The notes beneath the pieces were generated by a model. The model did not search any database and had not been told where the DNA came from. It was given only the letters and a program-made list of their open reading frames with translations. Below, in pieces: positions 1 through 7,015 of a stretch of 10,377 bases of DNA. Numbering within the stretch: position 1 is the first letter of the stretch; every line of letters starts with the position of its first letter. The position numbers and the translations under genes are program-made. The stretch is taken from NCBI GenBank assembly GCA_009699615.1, contig WLNV01000040.1, forward strand, positions 1 through 10,377. Reading direction: 5' to 3'. This DNA comes from Actinomycetota bacterium (lineage in GTDB: Bacteria > Actinomycetota > Thermoleophilia > Solirubrobacterales > Solirubrobacteraceae).

Positions 1-96
1 ACCGCAGTCGGCGTACTTTGTTTCACATCGCACAATGCCTGTGCGGTCGCGCTGGAGATTCAGCGTCGAGATGGGAGAGATTGGACTCAATAACCG
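1..96 (+). other. Leader region before the first ligase gene
   Basis: No gene can be assigned here. All three forward frames are open across the stretch, so it could hold the 3' end of an upstream gene: one frame, open from base 1, stops at TAA 91-93, four bases before the ATG at 97. That is too short to recognise. A small hairpin sits at 27-47. A purine-rich GGGAGAG lies at 73-79, but 17 bases from the ATG, which is too far for a good ribosome binding site. I see no convincing -35/-10 pair. Confidence 0.4.
27..47 (+). promoter_or_regulatory. Small inverted repeat / RNA hairpin
   Basis: CGCACA (29-34) and TGTGCG (40-45) are perfect reverse complements around the 5-base loop ATGCC. One G-U and one A-U pair extend the stem to 27-47. 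It lies 50 bases before the first ligase start, so it could be a 5' UTR hairpin or a dimeric regulator's operator. There is no U-tract after it, which argues against an intrinsic terminator. A 6-bp perfect stem can occur by chance. Confidence 0.3.
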
Positions 97-1473
97 ATGG
101 CATCATCCAAGCCCGGAAACTACGACGTAGAAACGCTTGAGCGCAAGCGTGACGAGCTCGCCGCTGCAGGCGTTGAGTACTGCCTCTCATCGTTCATTGA
201 CATTCACGGCGTGACTAAGGCCAAGTCGGTGCCGATCGCGCACTTCGTAAACATGATGAACGGCTCCGAGCTGTACACCGGCGCCGCGATCGACGGCCTC
301 GGGCAGGAGCCATCCGATGACGAGCTCGCGCTCTGGCCTGACCTTGAAGCGATCACGCAGATGCCATGGGAGCCGACTGTCGCTTGGGCTCCAGGCAGCC
401 TCAAGCTTCACGAGGAGCCGTGGCCGATGGACACGCGCAACGTTCTGCAGCGGCAGATTGATCGGCTAGCTGAGCACGGCCTGATCTTCAACCTTGGCAT
501 TGAGCCGGAGTTCTTCCTCGTGCGGCGCAACGCAGACGGGGAAGTCGTCCCGGCAGATCCGAAGAACGTGATCCCTCGCGCCGCGTACGACATCGTCAAC
601 CTGCTTGAAGCTCAGCCGTTCCTTGATCAGCTGATCAAGAACATGAACTCGGTCGGCTACGACGTTCACTCCTACGACCATGAGGACGCCAACGGCCAGT
701 TCGAGCTTGATTTCTCCTACGCCGACTCGATGACGATGGCCGACCGTCTGACCTTCCTTCGCCTGATGACGAAGGTAATGGCTCGCGAGCACGGCTTCGA
801 GGCGACCTTCATGCCGAAGCCTTACTCGAACCGGACCGGGAGCGGCGGCCACTTCAACATGTCGATGGCCGATATCAAGACCGGCGAGAATGCCTTTGCC
901 GACCCGAACGATCCGAGAGGTTGTGGGGTTTCGAAGCTCGCCTACCACTTCATCGCCGGCGTCTTGAAGCACGCAAAGGCGATCTGCGCGGTGACCTGTC
1001 CCACAGTCAACTCATATAAGCGACTCGTCGTCGCTGGGTCGATGACAGGGTTTACATGGGCTCCGGTCTTCATCTCTTACGGCAACAACAACCGCACCCA
1101 CATGGTCCGGATCCCGATGAACTCGCCTCGCGTAGAGTCGCGCGCCGTAGACATCTCGGTCAACCCGTACCTCGGCGCGGCGATGATGCTTGGTGCGGGG
1201 CTCGACGGGATCGAGAACGAGCTCGACCCGGGTGATCCAATCGACCTCAACATGTACCTCCAGCCGCCCGAGAAGATCACGGAGCTTGGGGTTGACACGC
1301 TGCCTCGGACGCTGCTAGAAGCAGTTGAAGCCTTTGCCGCCGATCCGCTCAGCGAAGCGGTTTGCGGCACCGATCTACGCGATGCATTCGTCGAGGTCAA
1401 GAGCCAAGAATGGTGGGACTACCACAACACAGTTTCGCAATGGGAATATGACCGCTACCTGGAGTTTCTCTAA
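97..1473 (+). CDS. Glutamine-synthetase-like ligase, type III / GlnT family (gamma-glutamylamide synthetase-like)
   Basis: This 458-residue protein is a full-length member of the GS superfamily, close in style to the GlnT/type III and glutamate-methylamine ligase branch. Such enzymes use ATP to join glutamate to ammonia or an amine in the cytosol. Landmarks: FxDxxG at 33-38 (D35, the ammonium-site Asp of GS); GIEPEFF with E136 and E138; H195-E196 leading to GQFE with Q201 and E203; the TGSGGHFNMS glutamate/ATP segment with H252; NSYKR at 305-309; NNNR at 330-333; and PRVESR with E347 and R349. Y387 in NMYLQPPE aligns by eye with the adenylylation-loop Tyr of E. coli GlnA. ATG 97 is the first possible start, because an in-frame TAA lies at 91-93. 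The stop overlaps the next gene's ATG. The amine substrate is unknown; plain GlnA is less likely given the sequence style and the neighbours. Confidence 0.9.
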   Translation: MASSKPGNYDVETLERKRDELAAAGVEYCLSSFIDIHGVTKAKSVPIAHFVNMMNGSELYTGAAIDGLGQEPSDDELALWPDLEAITQMPWEPTVAWAPGSLKLHEEPWPMDTRNVLQRQIDRLAEHGLIFNLGIEPEFFLVRRNADGEVVPADPKNVIPRAAYDIVNLLEAQPFLDQLIKNMNSVGYDVHSYDHEDANGQFELDFSYADSMTMADRLTFLRLMTKVMAREHGFEATFMPKPYSNRTGSGGHFNMSMADIKTGENAFADPNDPRGCGVSKLAYHFIAGVLKHAKAICAVTCPTVNSYKRLVVAGSMTGFTWAPVFISYGNNNRTHMVRIPMNSPRVESRAVDISVNPYLGAAMMLGAGLDGIENELDPGDPIDLNMYLQPPEKITELGVDTLPRTLLEAVEAFAADPLSEAVCGTDLRDAFVEVKSQEWWDYHNTVSQWEYDRYLEFL

Positions 1474-2456
1474 TGGCATTTGGACGCAAAAAGAAGAGCA
1501 CTGGCCCGCAGACGAAGATCTTCTTCTGCTCGGACGTACACGGATCGACCGTCTGCTTCCGCAAGTTCATCAACGCGGCGCAGTTCTACGGCGCCGACAC
1601 GTTGATCCTCGGCGGCGATGTAACCGGCAAGATGGTCGTGCCCGTCGCCCATCAGGGCGGAGGCAAGTACCGCACGCACTTTGCCGGCACCGACCATGAG
1701 TTGGAGACCGAGAAGGAGGTCGCCGACTTCGTCAAGAAGACCGAGAACATGGGCCTTTACCCGGCGATCATGGAGGAGGACGAGTTCCTCGCTATCCGCT
1801 CCTCACAGGAGTCGCAGGATGAACTCTTCAGCAAGCTGATGTTCGACCGCTTGCGTGAATGGACGGCGTACGCTGACGAGAAGCTCTCCGGAACCGAAAT
1901 TCGCGCGTTTGCCGCCCCCGGCAACGATGACCTTTTTGAGGTCGATGAGATTCTCGACGAGTCAGAGAGCATCGAGCTGCTTGAGATGCGCGTCCACCGC
2001 ATCTCCGACCAGCACGAGATCATCACCTCCGGCTGGACCAACAGGACGCCTTGGGATACTGAGCGCGAGTGCTCGGAGGAAGAGTTGGCGGAGAGGCTCA
2101 AATCGATGATCGACCAGGTCGAAGACGTGGAACACACGATCTTCAACCTTCACGTTCCGCCGCACAACTCGAAGATCGATTCTTGCCCGAAGCTGGACGA
2201 CGACATGCAAGTGATCTACTCGGTTGGCAACCCAGTGATGGCGCCGGCAGGGAGCACTGCGGTCCGCGCAGCGATTGAGGAGCACCAGCCGATGCTGGGG
2301 CTCCACGGCCACATCCATGAGGGACGCGGAGAGACGACCATCGGCCGCACTCTCTGCATTAATCCCGGCAGCGTTTACAGCGAGGGAATCTTGAACGGCG
2401 CACTGATCACGCTTGAGGCTGATCGAGTTCGCGACTACCAGTTTACGCAGGGCTAG
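1473..2456 (+). CDS. Metallophosphoesterase (calcineurin-like, Icc-related)
   Basis: A 327-residue cytosolic protein with all the metal motifs of the calcineurin-like phosphoesterases: SDVHG (D21, H23), GGDVTG (D49), PGNDD (N151), a His in LHVPPH (H227), and HGHIHEG (H280, H282). The usual GNHD reads GNDD, a form seen in predicted phosphoesterases related to Icc. About 100 residues separate GD from GND, so there is an acidic insertion. The second half ends with the INPGS beta-strand motif (296-300) typical of the fold. It probably hydrolyses a phosphomono- or diester; the substrate cannot be inferred. The ATG overlaps the ligase stop (TAATG), and GGAG at 1461-1464 gives an 8-base spacing, so the two genes are translationally coupled. 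Its place in a nitrogen-related operon is unexplained. Confidence 0.88.
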   Translation: MAFGRKKKSTGPQTKIFFCSDVHGSTVCFRKFINAAQFYGADTLILGGDVTGKMVVPVAHQGGGKYRTHFAGTDHELETEKEVADFVKKTENMGLYPAIMEEDEFLAIRSSQESQDELFSKLMFDRLREWTAYADEKLSGTEIRAFAAPGNDDLFEVDEILDESESIELLEMRVHRISDQHEIITSGWTNRTPWDTERECSEEELAERLKSMIDQVEDVEHTIFNLHVPPHNSKIDSCPKLDDDMQVIYSVGNPVMAPAGSTAVRAAIEEHQPMLGLHGHIHEGRGETTIGRTLCINPGSVYSEGILNGALITLEADRVRDYQFTQG

Positions 2457-2464
2457 CGGTGCAT

Positions 2465-2494
2465 TGTTCCCGGTCGCTTAGGCGGCTCGGAACA
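2465..2494 (+). promoter_or_regulatory. Imperfect inverted repeat between phosphoesterase and permease
   Basis: TGTTCC (2465-2470) and GGAACA (2489-2494) are exact reverse complements 18 bases apart in the 57-bp gap before the permease. The inner part pairs only partly. It could be a weak RNA hairpin or a regulator site. There is no U-tract. The permease ribosome binding site follows directly. Confidence 0.25.
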
Positions 2495-2513
2495 CAATCA
2501 AAGGAGAGAGAGA

Positions 2514-4148
2514 ATGGATAGCAACACTGAAGCAACGGGGGCAAGCGGCGGCGACCGCGTATTCCTCAGGAAGGCATCGGGACTGATCAAGACGGCGTCG
2601 ACGGCTGACGTAGTCATCTTCAACATCGGTGTTGTTTCAATCGGTATTGGGATCGCCGGGGTACTCCTCTACGGTCCGTCCGTCTACCCAGGCGGGAACC
2701 TGCCACTCGGAATCATCATCGCTTGCGTTGCGATGTCGATGATCGCGTTCGGCATGTTGACTTGGACGGCAGTTATTCCGCGTTCAGGCGGCATTTACCC
2801 GTTCGTGAGCCGAATTCTGCCACCGCCGATTGCATTCATGCTCAGCTGGGCTGAGTCGATCGCATGGCTCTTCTTCTGCGCCCTGGCTTCCTACTGGATC
2901 ATGACGATCGGGCTGATCCCGATGTTCACGGTTCTTGGCATCCAGACCGGTAGCAGCGCGCTCACTGACTTCGCGACCACGCTCGCGGAGCCAATCTGGA
3001 CCTTCGCTGGCGGGATCATTGTTCTGATCATTGCCGGCTCGATCCTCGGTGCAGGCATGAGGCGTTACTTCCTCTCGCAGAAGATCATGATCGTGATCGC
3101 GTTCATTGGAACGTTTGTCATGTTCGGGGTAATGCTCTTCAGCTCGAAGGAGACCTTCATCGCCAACTTCGATAAGGCTTTCGGGCCTGACGCTACCTAC
3201 GCGGGCGTTCTGGCAACCGGTAAGGCCGGCGGCTGGGTAAACCCAGGTGGCTTCGACTTCGGTCAGACGATGCAGGCCTCCAACTGGGCCTTCCTTCCGC
3301 TGGTCGGCGCTGCCTTCTCGATCGCGATTGGTGGAGAGATCAAGTCCGGTGTTAAGGGCCAGACGGTCGGCATGTTCTCCGGCGTCTGGGTCTGCGGGCT
3401 CTTCTTCCTAATTGGAACGGTGCTCGGAACGCGCATCTTCGGCTACGACTTCCTCGGAACTCTTGGCTACAACTCGCTGGGGCTAAACGCCGACGCAGCC
3501 GCTCAGGCGACGCCGGTCGTTCCGTGGGTGACTCTGCTGGCTGGGGTCCTTGGTGGTTCTCCGGTTCTGACGGTGATCATGTCGGTCGGGTTCATTGCCT
3601 GGATTTGGCTTTGGATCCCCGCGATGCAGTCGTACGGGGAACGGGCGATGATCGCCTGGGCCTTCGACCGCGTTGCGCCGAACAAGCTGGGGACGGTCTC
3701 CGACCGCTTCCACAGCCCGATCGTCGCGATCGGTGTGGCCACGATCATTACCGCGATCTTCATGTACCTGTTCGTGTACGTGTCGTATTTCGGAACCTTG
3801 GTGCTCTTCCTTCTGGTCGGTGTTCTGGCCTGGACAGTCGCGCTCGGAGCGGGGGCATTCTTCCCGTTCCTGCGGCCTGAGATCTACGGGAAGTCGTCGA
3901 TCGCGAACAGGAAGCTGCTTGGTCTGCCGATCATGACGGTCGGCTGCTTCCTCGGCTTCGTTGCCGGCGTCGGTTACAGCATCAACATGTTCCTGGACGA
4001 GTTCGCCGTCAACGCGAGAGGGTCGCGTTTGATTGTCGCAGCGGGAGTCTTCCTTTCCGGACTGATCTTCTTCTACGTGATGAAGATGTACCGTCGTTCG
4101 CAGGGCGTCGACATCAACCTCGCATTCAAGGAGATTCCAATCGAGTAG
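2514..4148 (+). CDS. APC-superfamily amino acid/amine permease
   Basis: A 544-residue, strongly hydrophobic protein, about 12 transmembrane helices by eye, at the cytoplasmic membrane. The first helix follows a hydrophilic 25-30 residue N-terminus (about 33-53). The segment PRSGGIYPFVSR (89-100) is the APC family signature after helix 2. RAMIAWAFDRVAPNKLG (377-393) matches the conserved cytoplasmic loop of amino acid permeases (R..fA.aRD...P). The length is slightly above the usual 450-500 residues, with an enlarged extracytoplasmic region around 211-255 and another at 310-335. The protein likely imports an amino acid, amine or related nitrogen compound by proton or ion coupling. AAAGGAG (2500-2506) precedes the ATG by 7 bases. 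The neighbouring ligases and the ureohydrolase suggest the cargo is the substrate of the pathway, but the sequence does not identify it. Confidence 0.9.
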   Translation: MDSNTEATGASGGDRVFLRKASGLIKTASTADVVIFNIGVVSIGIGIAGVLLYGPSVYPGGNLPLGIIIACVAMSMIAFGMLTWTAVIPRSGGIYPFVSRILPPPIAFMLSWAESIAWLFFCALASYWIMTIGLIPMFTVLGIQTGSSALTDFATTLAEPIWTFAGGIIVLIIAGSILGAGMRRYFLSQKIMIVIAFIGTFVMFGVMLFSSKETFIANFDKAFGPDATYAGVLATGKAGGWVNPGGFDFGQTMQASNWAFLPLVGAAFSIAIGGEIKSGVKGQTVGMFSGVWVCGLFFLIGTVLGTRIFGYDFLGTLGYNSLGLNADAAAQATPVVPWVTLLAGVLGGSPVLTVIMSVGFIAWIWLWIPAMQSYGERAMIAWAFDRVAPNKLGTVSDRFHSPIVAIGVATIITAIFMYLFVYVSYFGTLVLFLLVGVLAWTVALGAGAFFPFLRPEIYGKSSIANRKLLGLPIMTVGCFLGFVAGVGYSINMFLDEFAVNARGSRLIVAAGVFLSGLIFFYVMKMYRRSQGVDINLAFKEIPIE

Positions 4149-4171
4149 AGGTTGTAGATGAATTCGCAATG

Positions 4172-4190
4172 GCGCTGATTGAGCGCTGAT
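4172..4190 (+). repeat. Direct repeat GCGCTGAT x2, about one helical turn apart
   Basis: GCGCTGAT occurs at 4172-4179 and again at 4183-4190, an 11-bp period that places both copies on the same DNA face. The middle also forms a short palindrome (GCGCT 4172-4176, AGCGC 4182-4186). It could be an operator or part of a 5' UTR structure. The repeat is short, so chance is possible. Confidence 0.35.
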
Positions 4191-4198
4191 AACCAATC

Positions 4199-4228
4199 TG
4201 CCCCGCCCGCAATCAGGCGGGCGGGGCA
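4199..4228 (+). terminator. Perfect 12-bp GC-rich hairpin, terminator-like without U-tract
   Basis: TGCCCCGCCCGC (4199-4210) pairs perfectly with GCGGGCGGGGCA (4217-4228) around the 6-base loop AATCAG. Such a stem should be very stable. It follows the permease stop by 50 bases. The downstream bases (CCCAATG) give no U-run, so it is either a U-less terminator of the kind proposed in high-GC actinobacteria, a partial terminator or attenuator, or a 3' stabiliser of the upstream mRNA. Confidence 0.65.
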
Positions 4229-4247
4229 CCCAATGTCAGGAGTTTGA

Positions 4248-5021
4248 ATGTCTGTAGAAAACGAGCATTTCGTCGCAGAGGGACTCAGCATCGTTGACGA
4301 TGCTCAAGCGCAGGGTCTACAACTTCGGATTCTTGGTTCGCTTGCGTACCGGATCCACTGTCCCGAGAACCTCCAGCTCTTCGAAGCGATGGAGCGCGCG
4401 CTGACTGACATTGACTTCTCCGCCGACCGCCGCAAGTCACGCGAGATTAAGAAGTTCCTCGTCGCCCGTGGTTATGAGGAGGATCAGCGCATGACTGCCT
4501 CAACCGAGGGCAGGCGCTACTACTTTGAAGACCCGAAGAACGGACTTGGCGTAGACGTCTTCTACGACGAGCTCCACTTCTGCCACGCGATCCCGCTGCG
4601 CGATCGACTCGATCTTGATTCGCCGACGATTACTACTTGCGACCTGTTGCTCGAGAAGATGCAGATCGTCGAACTGAACCTCAAGGACGTCAAGGACACG
4701 CTCGTTCTGATGCTCGAGCACCCTGTCGTGGAGAACCCGAGCTCAACCGAGGAGATCGACGGCGGCTACATCGCCAAGCTGCTCTCCGGCGACTGGGGCT
4801 TCTACCACACGGTCAACATCAACCTCGACAGGGTTGAGCGCTTCATTCCCGACTTCGAGATGATCAGCGCCGAGCAGGGAGCACTAATCCTCTCCCGCAT
4901 CAACGACCTGCGCAAGCTGATTGAGGACGCGCCGAAGAGCCGCAAGTGGAAGATGCGCGCCAAGATTGGCGAGAAGAAGCAGTGGTACCAGGACGTCGCA
5001 CCAAAGGGCAGCTCCTTCTAA
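4248..5021 (+). CDS. Nucleotidyltransferase-fold protein (AbiEii-like), function unknown
   Basis: A 257-residue soluble protein. It shows the core pattern of the polymerase-beta-type nucleotidyltransferase fold: a Gly-Ser pair after a beta-strand (LRILGSLAY, G30-S31), a DxD (TDIDF, D54 and D56), and a third acidic residue in GLGVDVFYD (D103). The stretch LLLEKMQIVELNLKDVKDTL (133-152) resembles the helical segment after the catalytic sheet in AbiEii/LinB-like enzymes. The C-terminus (228-257) is lysine-rich. Such proteins transfer a nucleoside monophosphate to a protein, RNA or small molecule; the target here is unknown. AGGAG at 4238-4242 supports ATG 4248. The next gene's ATG overlaps this stop, so the two are coupled. 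No partner antitoxin of the AbiEi type is visible, which argues against a simple toxin-antitoxin unit. Confidence 0.65.
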   Translation: MSVENEHFVAEGLSIVDDAQAQGLQLRILGSLAYRIHCPENLQLFEAMERALTDIDFSADRRKSREIKKFLVARGYEEDQRMTASTEGRRYYFEDPKNGLGVDVFYDELHFCHAIPLRDRLDLDSPTITTCDLLLEKMQIVELNLKDVKDTLVLMLEHPVVENPSSTEEIDGGYIAKLLSGDWGFYHTVNINLDRVERFIPDFEMISAEQGALILSRINDLRKLIEDAPKSRKWKMRAKIGEKKQWYQDVAPKGSSF

Positions 5022-5737
5022 TGACTGAGCCCGCCAGCTCGTTCGCGGGAGTCGGCGACCGCTTTCCTCAGTTCGAGCTTGTGGATCTTGCGGGTAGGAG
5101 TTGGTCGGCGGCGGACCTCGTTGGCCAGCGAACGATCCTCTTCTGCTTCGCTTCATGGTGCACCTGCAAGGAACAGCTGCCGAGTTGGCAGAGCTACTGG
5201 GAATCGCGCGGCCGCGACTTCCAGATGCTCGCGGCGATCTTTGACGCAAAGGGAGCAGAGACAGCGGCGCCAACCGTTGAGGCGAGCGGCGCCGAGTTCC
5301 CCGTGCTGCTCGACACGACGAGCTCGCTCGGAGCCGCAGTCGGCGCGCAGCTAGTTCCGCTCGGCATCTTCATCGACGCCGAAGGAACTGTTGCGATGGC
5401 GGACGTCAGCGGAACATTCGAGATCGGCGACCCGAGAGTCCGAGTCAACGTTGACCGCTTTCTCGCTGGCGAGGTCGTTGAGCAGCCCGAGGCCGGAGAG
5501 GCGATGGAGCCTCGCGCGCTAGAGCTCTTTGCAGAAGGCGTGATCGCTTACCAAGCTGGTGACCGCGAGCGGGCGCTGGAGCTTTGGCGCGACGGGCTCG
5601 AACACGACCCAGACAACTTCATCATCCGTTCGCAGATCTGGACGCTGGAGCACCCCGAACACTTCTGGCCTGAAGTGGACCGCGCGTGGCAAGAGCAGCA
5701 GCTCGCCGCCGAGGGCTACGACAAGCCGCTGCCGTAA
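5021..5737 (+). CDS. Redoxin (TlpA/AhpC-TSA-like) with CxC motif and C-terminal TPR-like region
   Basis: A 238-residue protein with no signal peptide, so probably cytosolic. Residues 8-150 have the peroxiredoxin/thioredoxin-like pattern: VGDRFPQFEL start, ILFCFASWC strand (38-47), and a probable cis-Pro at P113 in LVPLGIFID. The active site reads WCTCK: C47 and C49 are separated by one residue instead of the usual CxxC. Residues 165-205 look like a TPR-type helical pair (AYQAGDRERALELW, then DPDN), followed by a Trp-rich tail. The ATG at 5021 is preferred because it overlaps the previous stop (TAATG); the in-frame ATG at 4946 lies inside the upstream gene and its extra 25 residues have no redoxin character. 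The role is likely thiol-disulphide exchange or peroxide handling; the partner is unknown. Confidence 0.78.
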   Translation: MTEPASSFAGVGDRFPQFELVDLAGRSWSAADLVGQRTILFCFASWCTCKEQLPSWQSYWESRGRDFQMLAAIFDAKGAETAAPTVEASGAEFPVLLDTTSSLGAAVGAQLVPLGIFIDAEGTVAMADVSGTFEIGDPRVRVNVDRFLAGEVVEQPEAGEAMEPRALELFAEGVIAYQAGDRERALELWRDGLEHDPDNFIIRSQIWTLEHPEHFWPEVDRAWQEQQLAAEGYDKPLP

Positions 5738-5753
5738 ACGAGAGACGAGTCTG

Positions 5754-5759
5754 AAGGAG
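5754..5759 (+). promoter_or_regulatory. Ribosome binding site supporting a GTG start
   Basis: AAGGAG lies 5 bases before GTG 5765. No in-frame ATG competes nearby, and the protein aligns with its paralogue from this region on, so the site decides in favour of the GTG start. Confidence 0.7.
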
Positions 5760-5764
5760 TCGCC

Positions 5765-7015
5765 GTGACGGATCACGAAACCGCAAACAAGCTCGCCTTC
5801 GAGCGCCTCGCCGGCGCAACTCCAGTCTTCACCGAAGTGATGACGGCTGGCGAGGCACTGCCGGGAATGAAGCCGAATGTGATCCTGACCTCCGGCGCGC
5901 CGATGGAATGGGAGCAGTACACCGGTGGTCAGCGGGCGGCAGTGATCGGGGGAGCGCTGTTCGAGGGACTTGCCTCGGACGCCGGCGACGCCGACGCCAA
6001 GCTGAAGTCGGGCGAAATCCTCGTAGATGGCTGCCACGACTACGGCTGCGTTGGCTCACTCGCTGGGATCTACACCGCCTCGATGCCGGTGCTCGCGGTC
6101 GAGAACACGGCAAACGGCAACGTTGGGTTCTGCAACTTCTTTGAGGGGCCGTCGCCTAAGCGCCTCAACTACGGCACCTACGACGAGGAGGTGCGCGACA
6201 CGCTGCTCTTCGTTCAGGACGTGATTGCGCCGACCGTCGCCGAAGCTGTCAAGCGATCCGAAGGCGGCATCCCGCTTAGGCCGATCATTCGGCGCGCGCT
6301 CGGAATGGGCGACGAGATGCACAGCCGCAACGCAGCCGGAACGCTGCTGTTCGGCCGCGAGATGGTGCCGTACTTCTTCGAGATGCTTGGCGACAAGCCG
6401 GAACAGGTACGCCAGACCTACGCCTTCATGTCTGACAGTCCCTACTTCTTCCTGCGGCTGTCGATGGCGGCTGCGAAGGCGACCGCCGACGCCGCGCGTG
6501 ACATCGAACGGTCGAGCGTGGTCAGCGCAATGTCCTTCTCGTGTTCTCAGTTCTCGATCCGTCTCGGCGGCACCGGCGATCGCTGGTTCTCGGCCGACCT
6601 CGAGCCGGCACAGGCCAAACTCTTCGACGGCTTTACCGAGAGCGACATCGAGTTCATGGGTGGCGAGAGCGTGATCACCGAGACCGTCGGGCTGGGCGGC
6701 TTTGCCCAAGCGTCAGCGTTCACGCTTCAGGAATACCAAGGCGGTACGCCTGAGGACATGGCTGAGCTGAACCGCTCGATGTACGAGATAACGGTCGGCG
6801 AGCACCCGGAGTACAAGATTCCCTTCTTTGGCTTCCGCGGAGTCCCGCTGGGAATTGACGCCTTCAAGGTGGTCGAGAGCGGAATTCAGCCAGTGATGGA
6901 CATTGGGATTGCCGGTGGCGACGGGCGACAGATCGGCGCCGGCGTGCTGCGCGCGCCGCTGGCCTGTTTCGAGCAGGCAGTTGCCGCCTACAGCGAAGAA
7001 TATGGAGGAGTGTGA
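5765..7015 (+). CDS. DUF1116 family protein, AllG (YlbE)-like, copy 1
   Basis: This 416-residue protein is recognised as DUF1116 by its overall sequence and by the segments GMGDEMHSRNAAGT (180-193), MGGESVITETVGLGGFAQA (298-316) and SMYEITVGEH (338-347). In E. coli the DUF1116 protein YlbE/AllG is reported as one of three subunits of oxamate carbamoyltransferase, with FdrA/AllF and YlbF/AllH, acting at the end of anaerobic allantoin breakdown. Neither of the other two subunits is seen in this window. A carbamoyl, ureido or amide substrate is therefore plausible but not shown. The start is GTG with a good AAGGAG. The TGA overlaps the ATG of the next ligase gene, giving tight coupling. It is a clear paralogue of the protein at 8384-9631 along its whole length. 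Confidence 0.8.
   Translation: MTDHETANKLAFERLAGATPVFTEVMTAGEALPGMKPNVILTSGAPMEWEQYTGGQRAAVIGGALFEGLASDAGDADAKLKSGEILVDGCHDYGCVGSLAGIYTASMPVLAVENTANGNVGFCNFFEGPSPKRLNYGTYDEEVRDTLLFVQDVIAPTVAEAVKRSEGGIPLRPIIRRALGMGDEMHSRNAAGTLLFGREMVPYFFEMLGDKPEQVRQTYAFMSDSPYFFLRLSMAAAKATADAARDIERSSVVSAMSFSCSQFSIRLGGTGDRWFSADLEPAQAKLFDGFTESDIEFMGGESVITETVGLGGFAQASAFTLQEYQGGTPEDMAELNRSMYEITVGEHPEYKIPFFGFRGVPLGIDAFKVVESGIQPVMDIGIAGGDGRQIGAGVLRAPLACFEQAVAAYSEEYGGV
7004..7010 (+). promoter_or_regulatory. Ribosome binding site that decides the second ligase start
   Basis: GGAGGAG ends 4 bases before ATG 7015 but only one base before the in-frame GTG 7012. Spacing therefore favours the ATG, which forms a TGATG overlap with the preceding stop. 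Confidence 0.75.

Larger units (their letters stand above)
4149..4247 (+). other. 99-bp intergenic region with repeat and hairpin
   Basis: This is the longest gap between genes in the window. It contains a direct repeat at 4172-4190, a perfect 12-bp hairpin at 4199-4228, and the AGGAG ribosome binding site (4238-4242) of the next gene. Only 19 bases separate the hairpin from the ATG at 4248. A promoter for the downstream genes would therefore have to lie before the hairpin, or transcription must read through it. I see no clear -10/-35 pair. Confidence 0.6.

Noticed and set aside
1..93. End of an upstream gene, open frame to TAA 91-93
   Set aside because: About 30 codons without a recognisable motif, and the other two forward frames are open too; cannot be called from this window.
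466..972. Minus-strand open frame opposite the first ligase
   Set aside because: Covers conserved GS active-site codons on the sense strand; composition typical of a shadow frame.
3483..4229. Long minus-strand open frame (248 codons) opposite the permease
   Set aside because: It lies antisense to a clear membrane transporter, is highly charged and low in recognisable pattern, and runs through the hairpin; typical shadow frame in GC-rich DNA.
4946..5020. Upstream in-frame ATG as start of the redoxin gene
   Set aside because: The extra 25 residues lie inside the preceding gene and lack family character; ATG 5021 overlaps the previous stop.
4248..5737. Toxin-antitoxin pair of AbiE type
   Set aside because: The gene coupled to the nucleotidyltransferase is a redoxin, not an AbiEi-like antitoxin, and the context is metabolic.
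7012..7014. GTG start for the second ligase
   Set aside because: Only one base from the Shine-Dalgarno; ATG 7015 has better spacing and adds only one residue difference.
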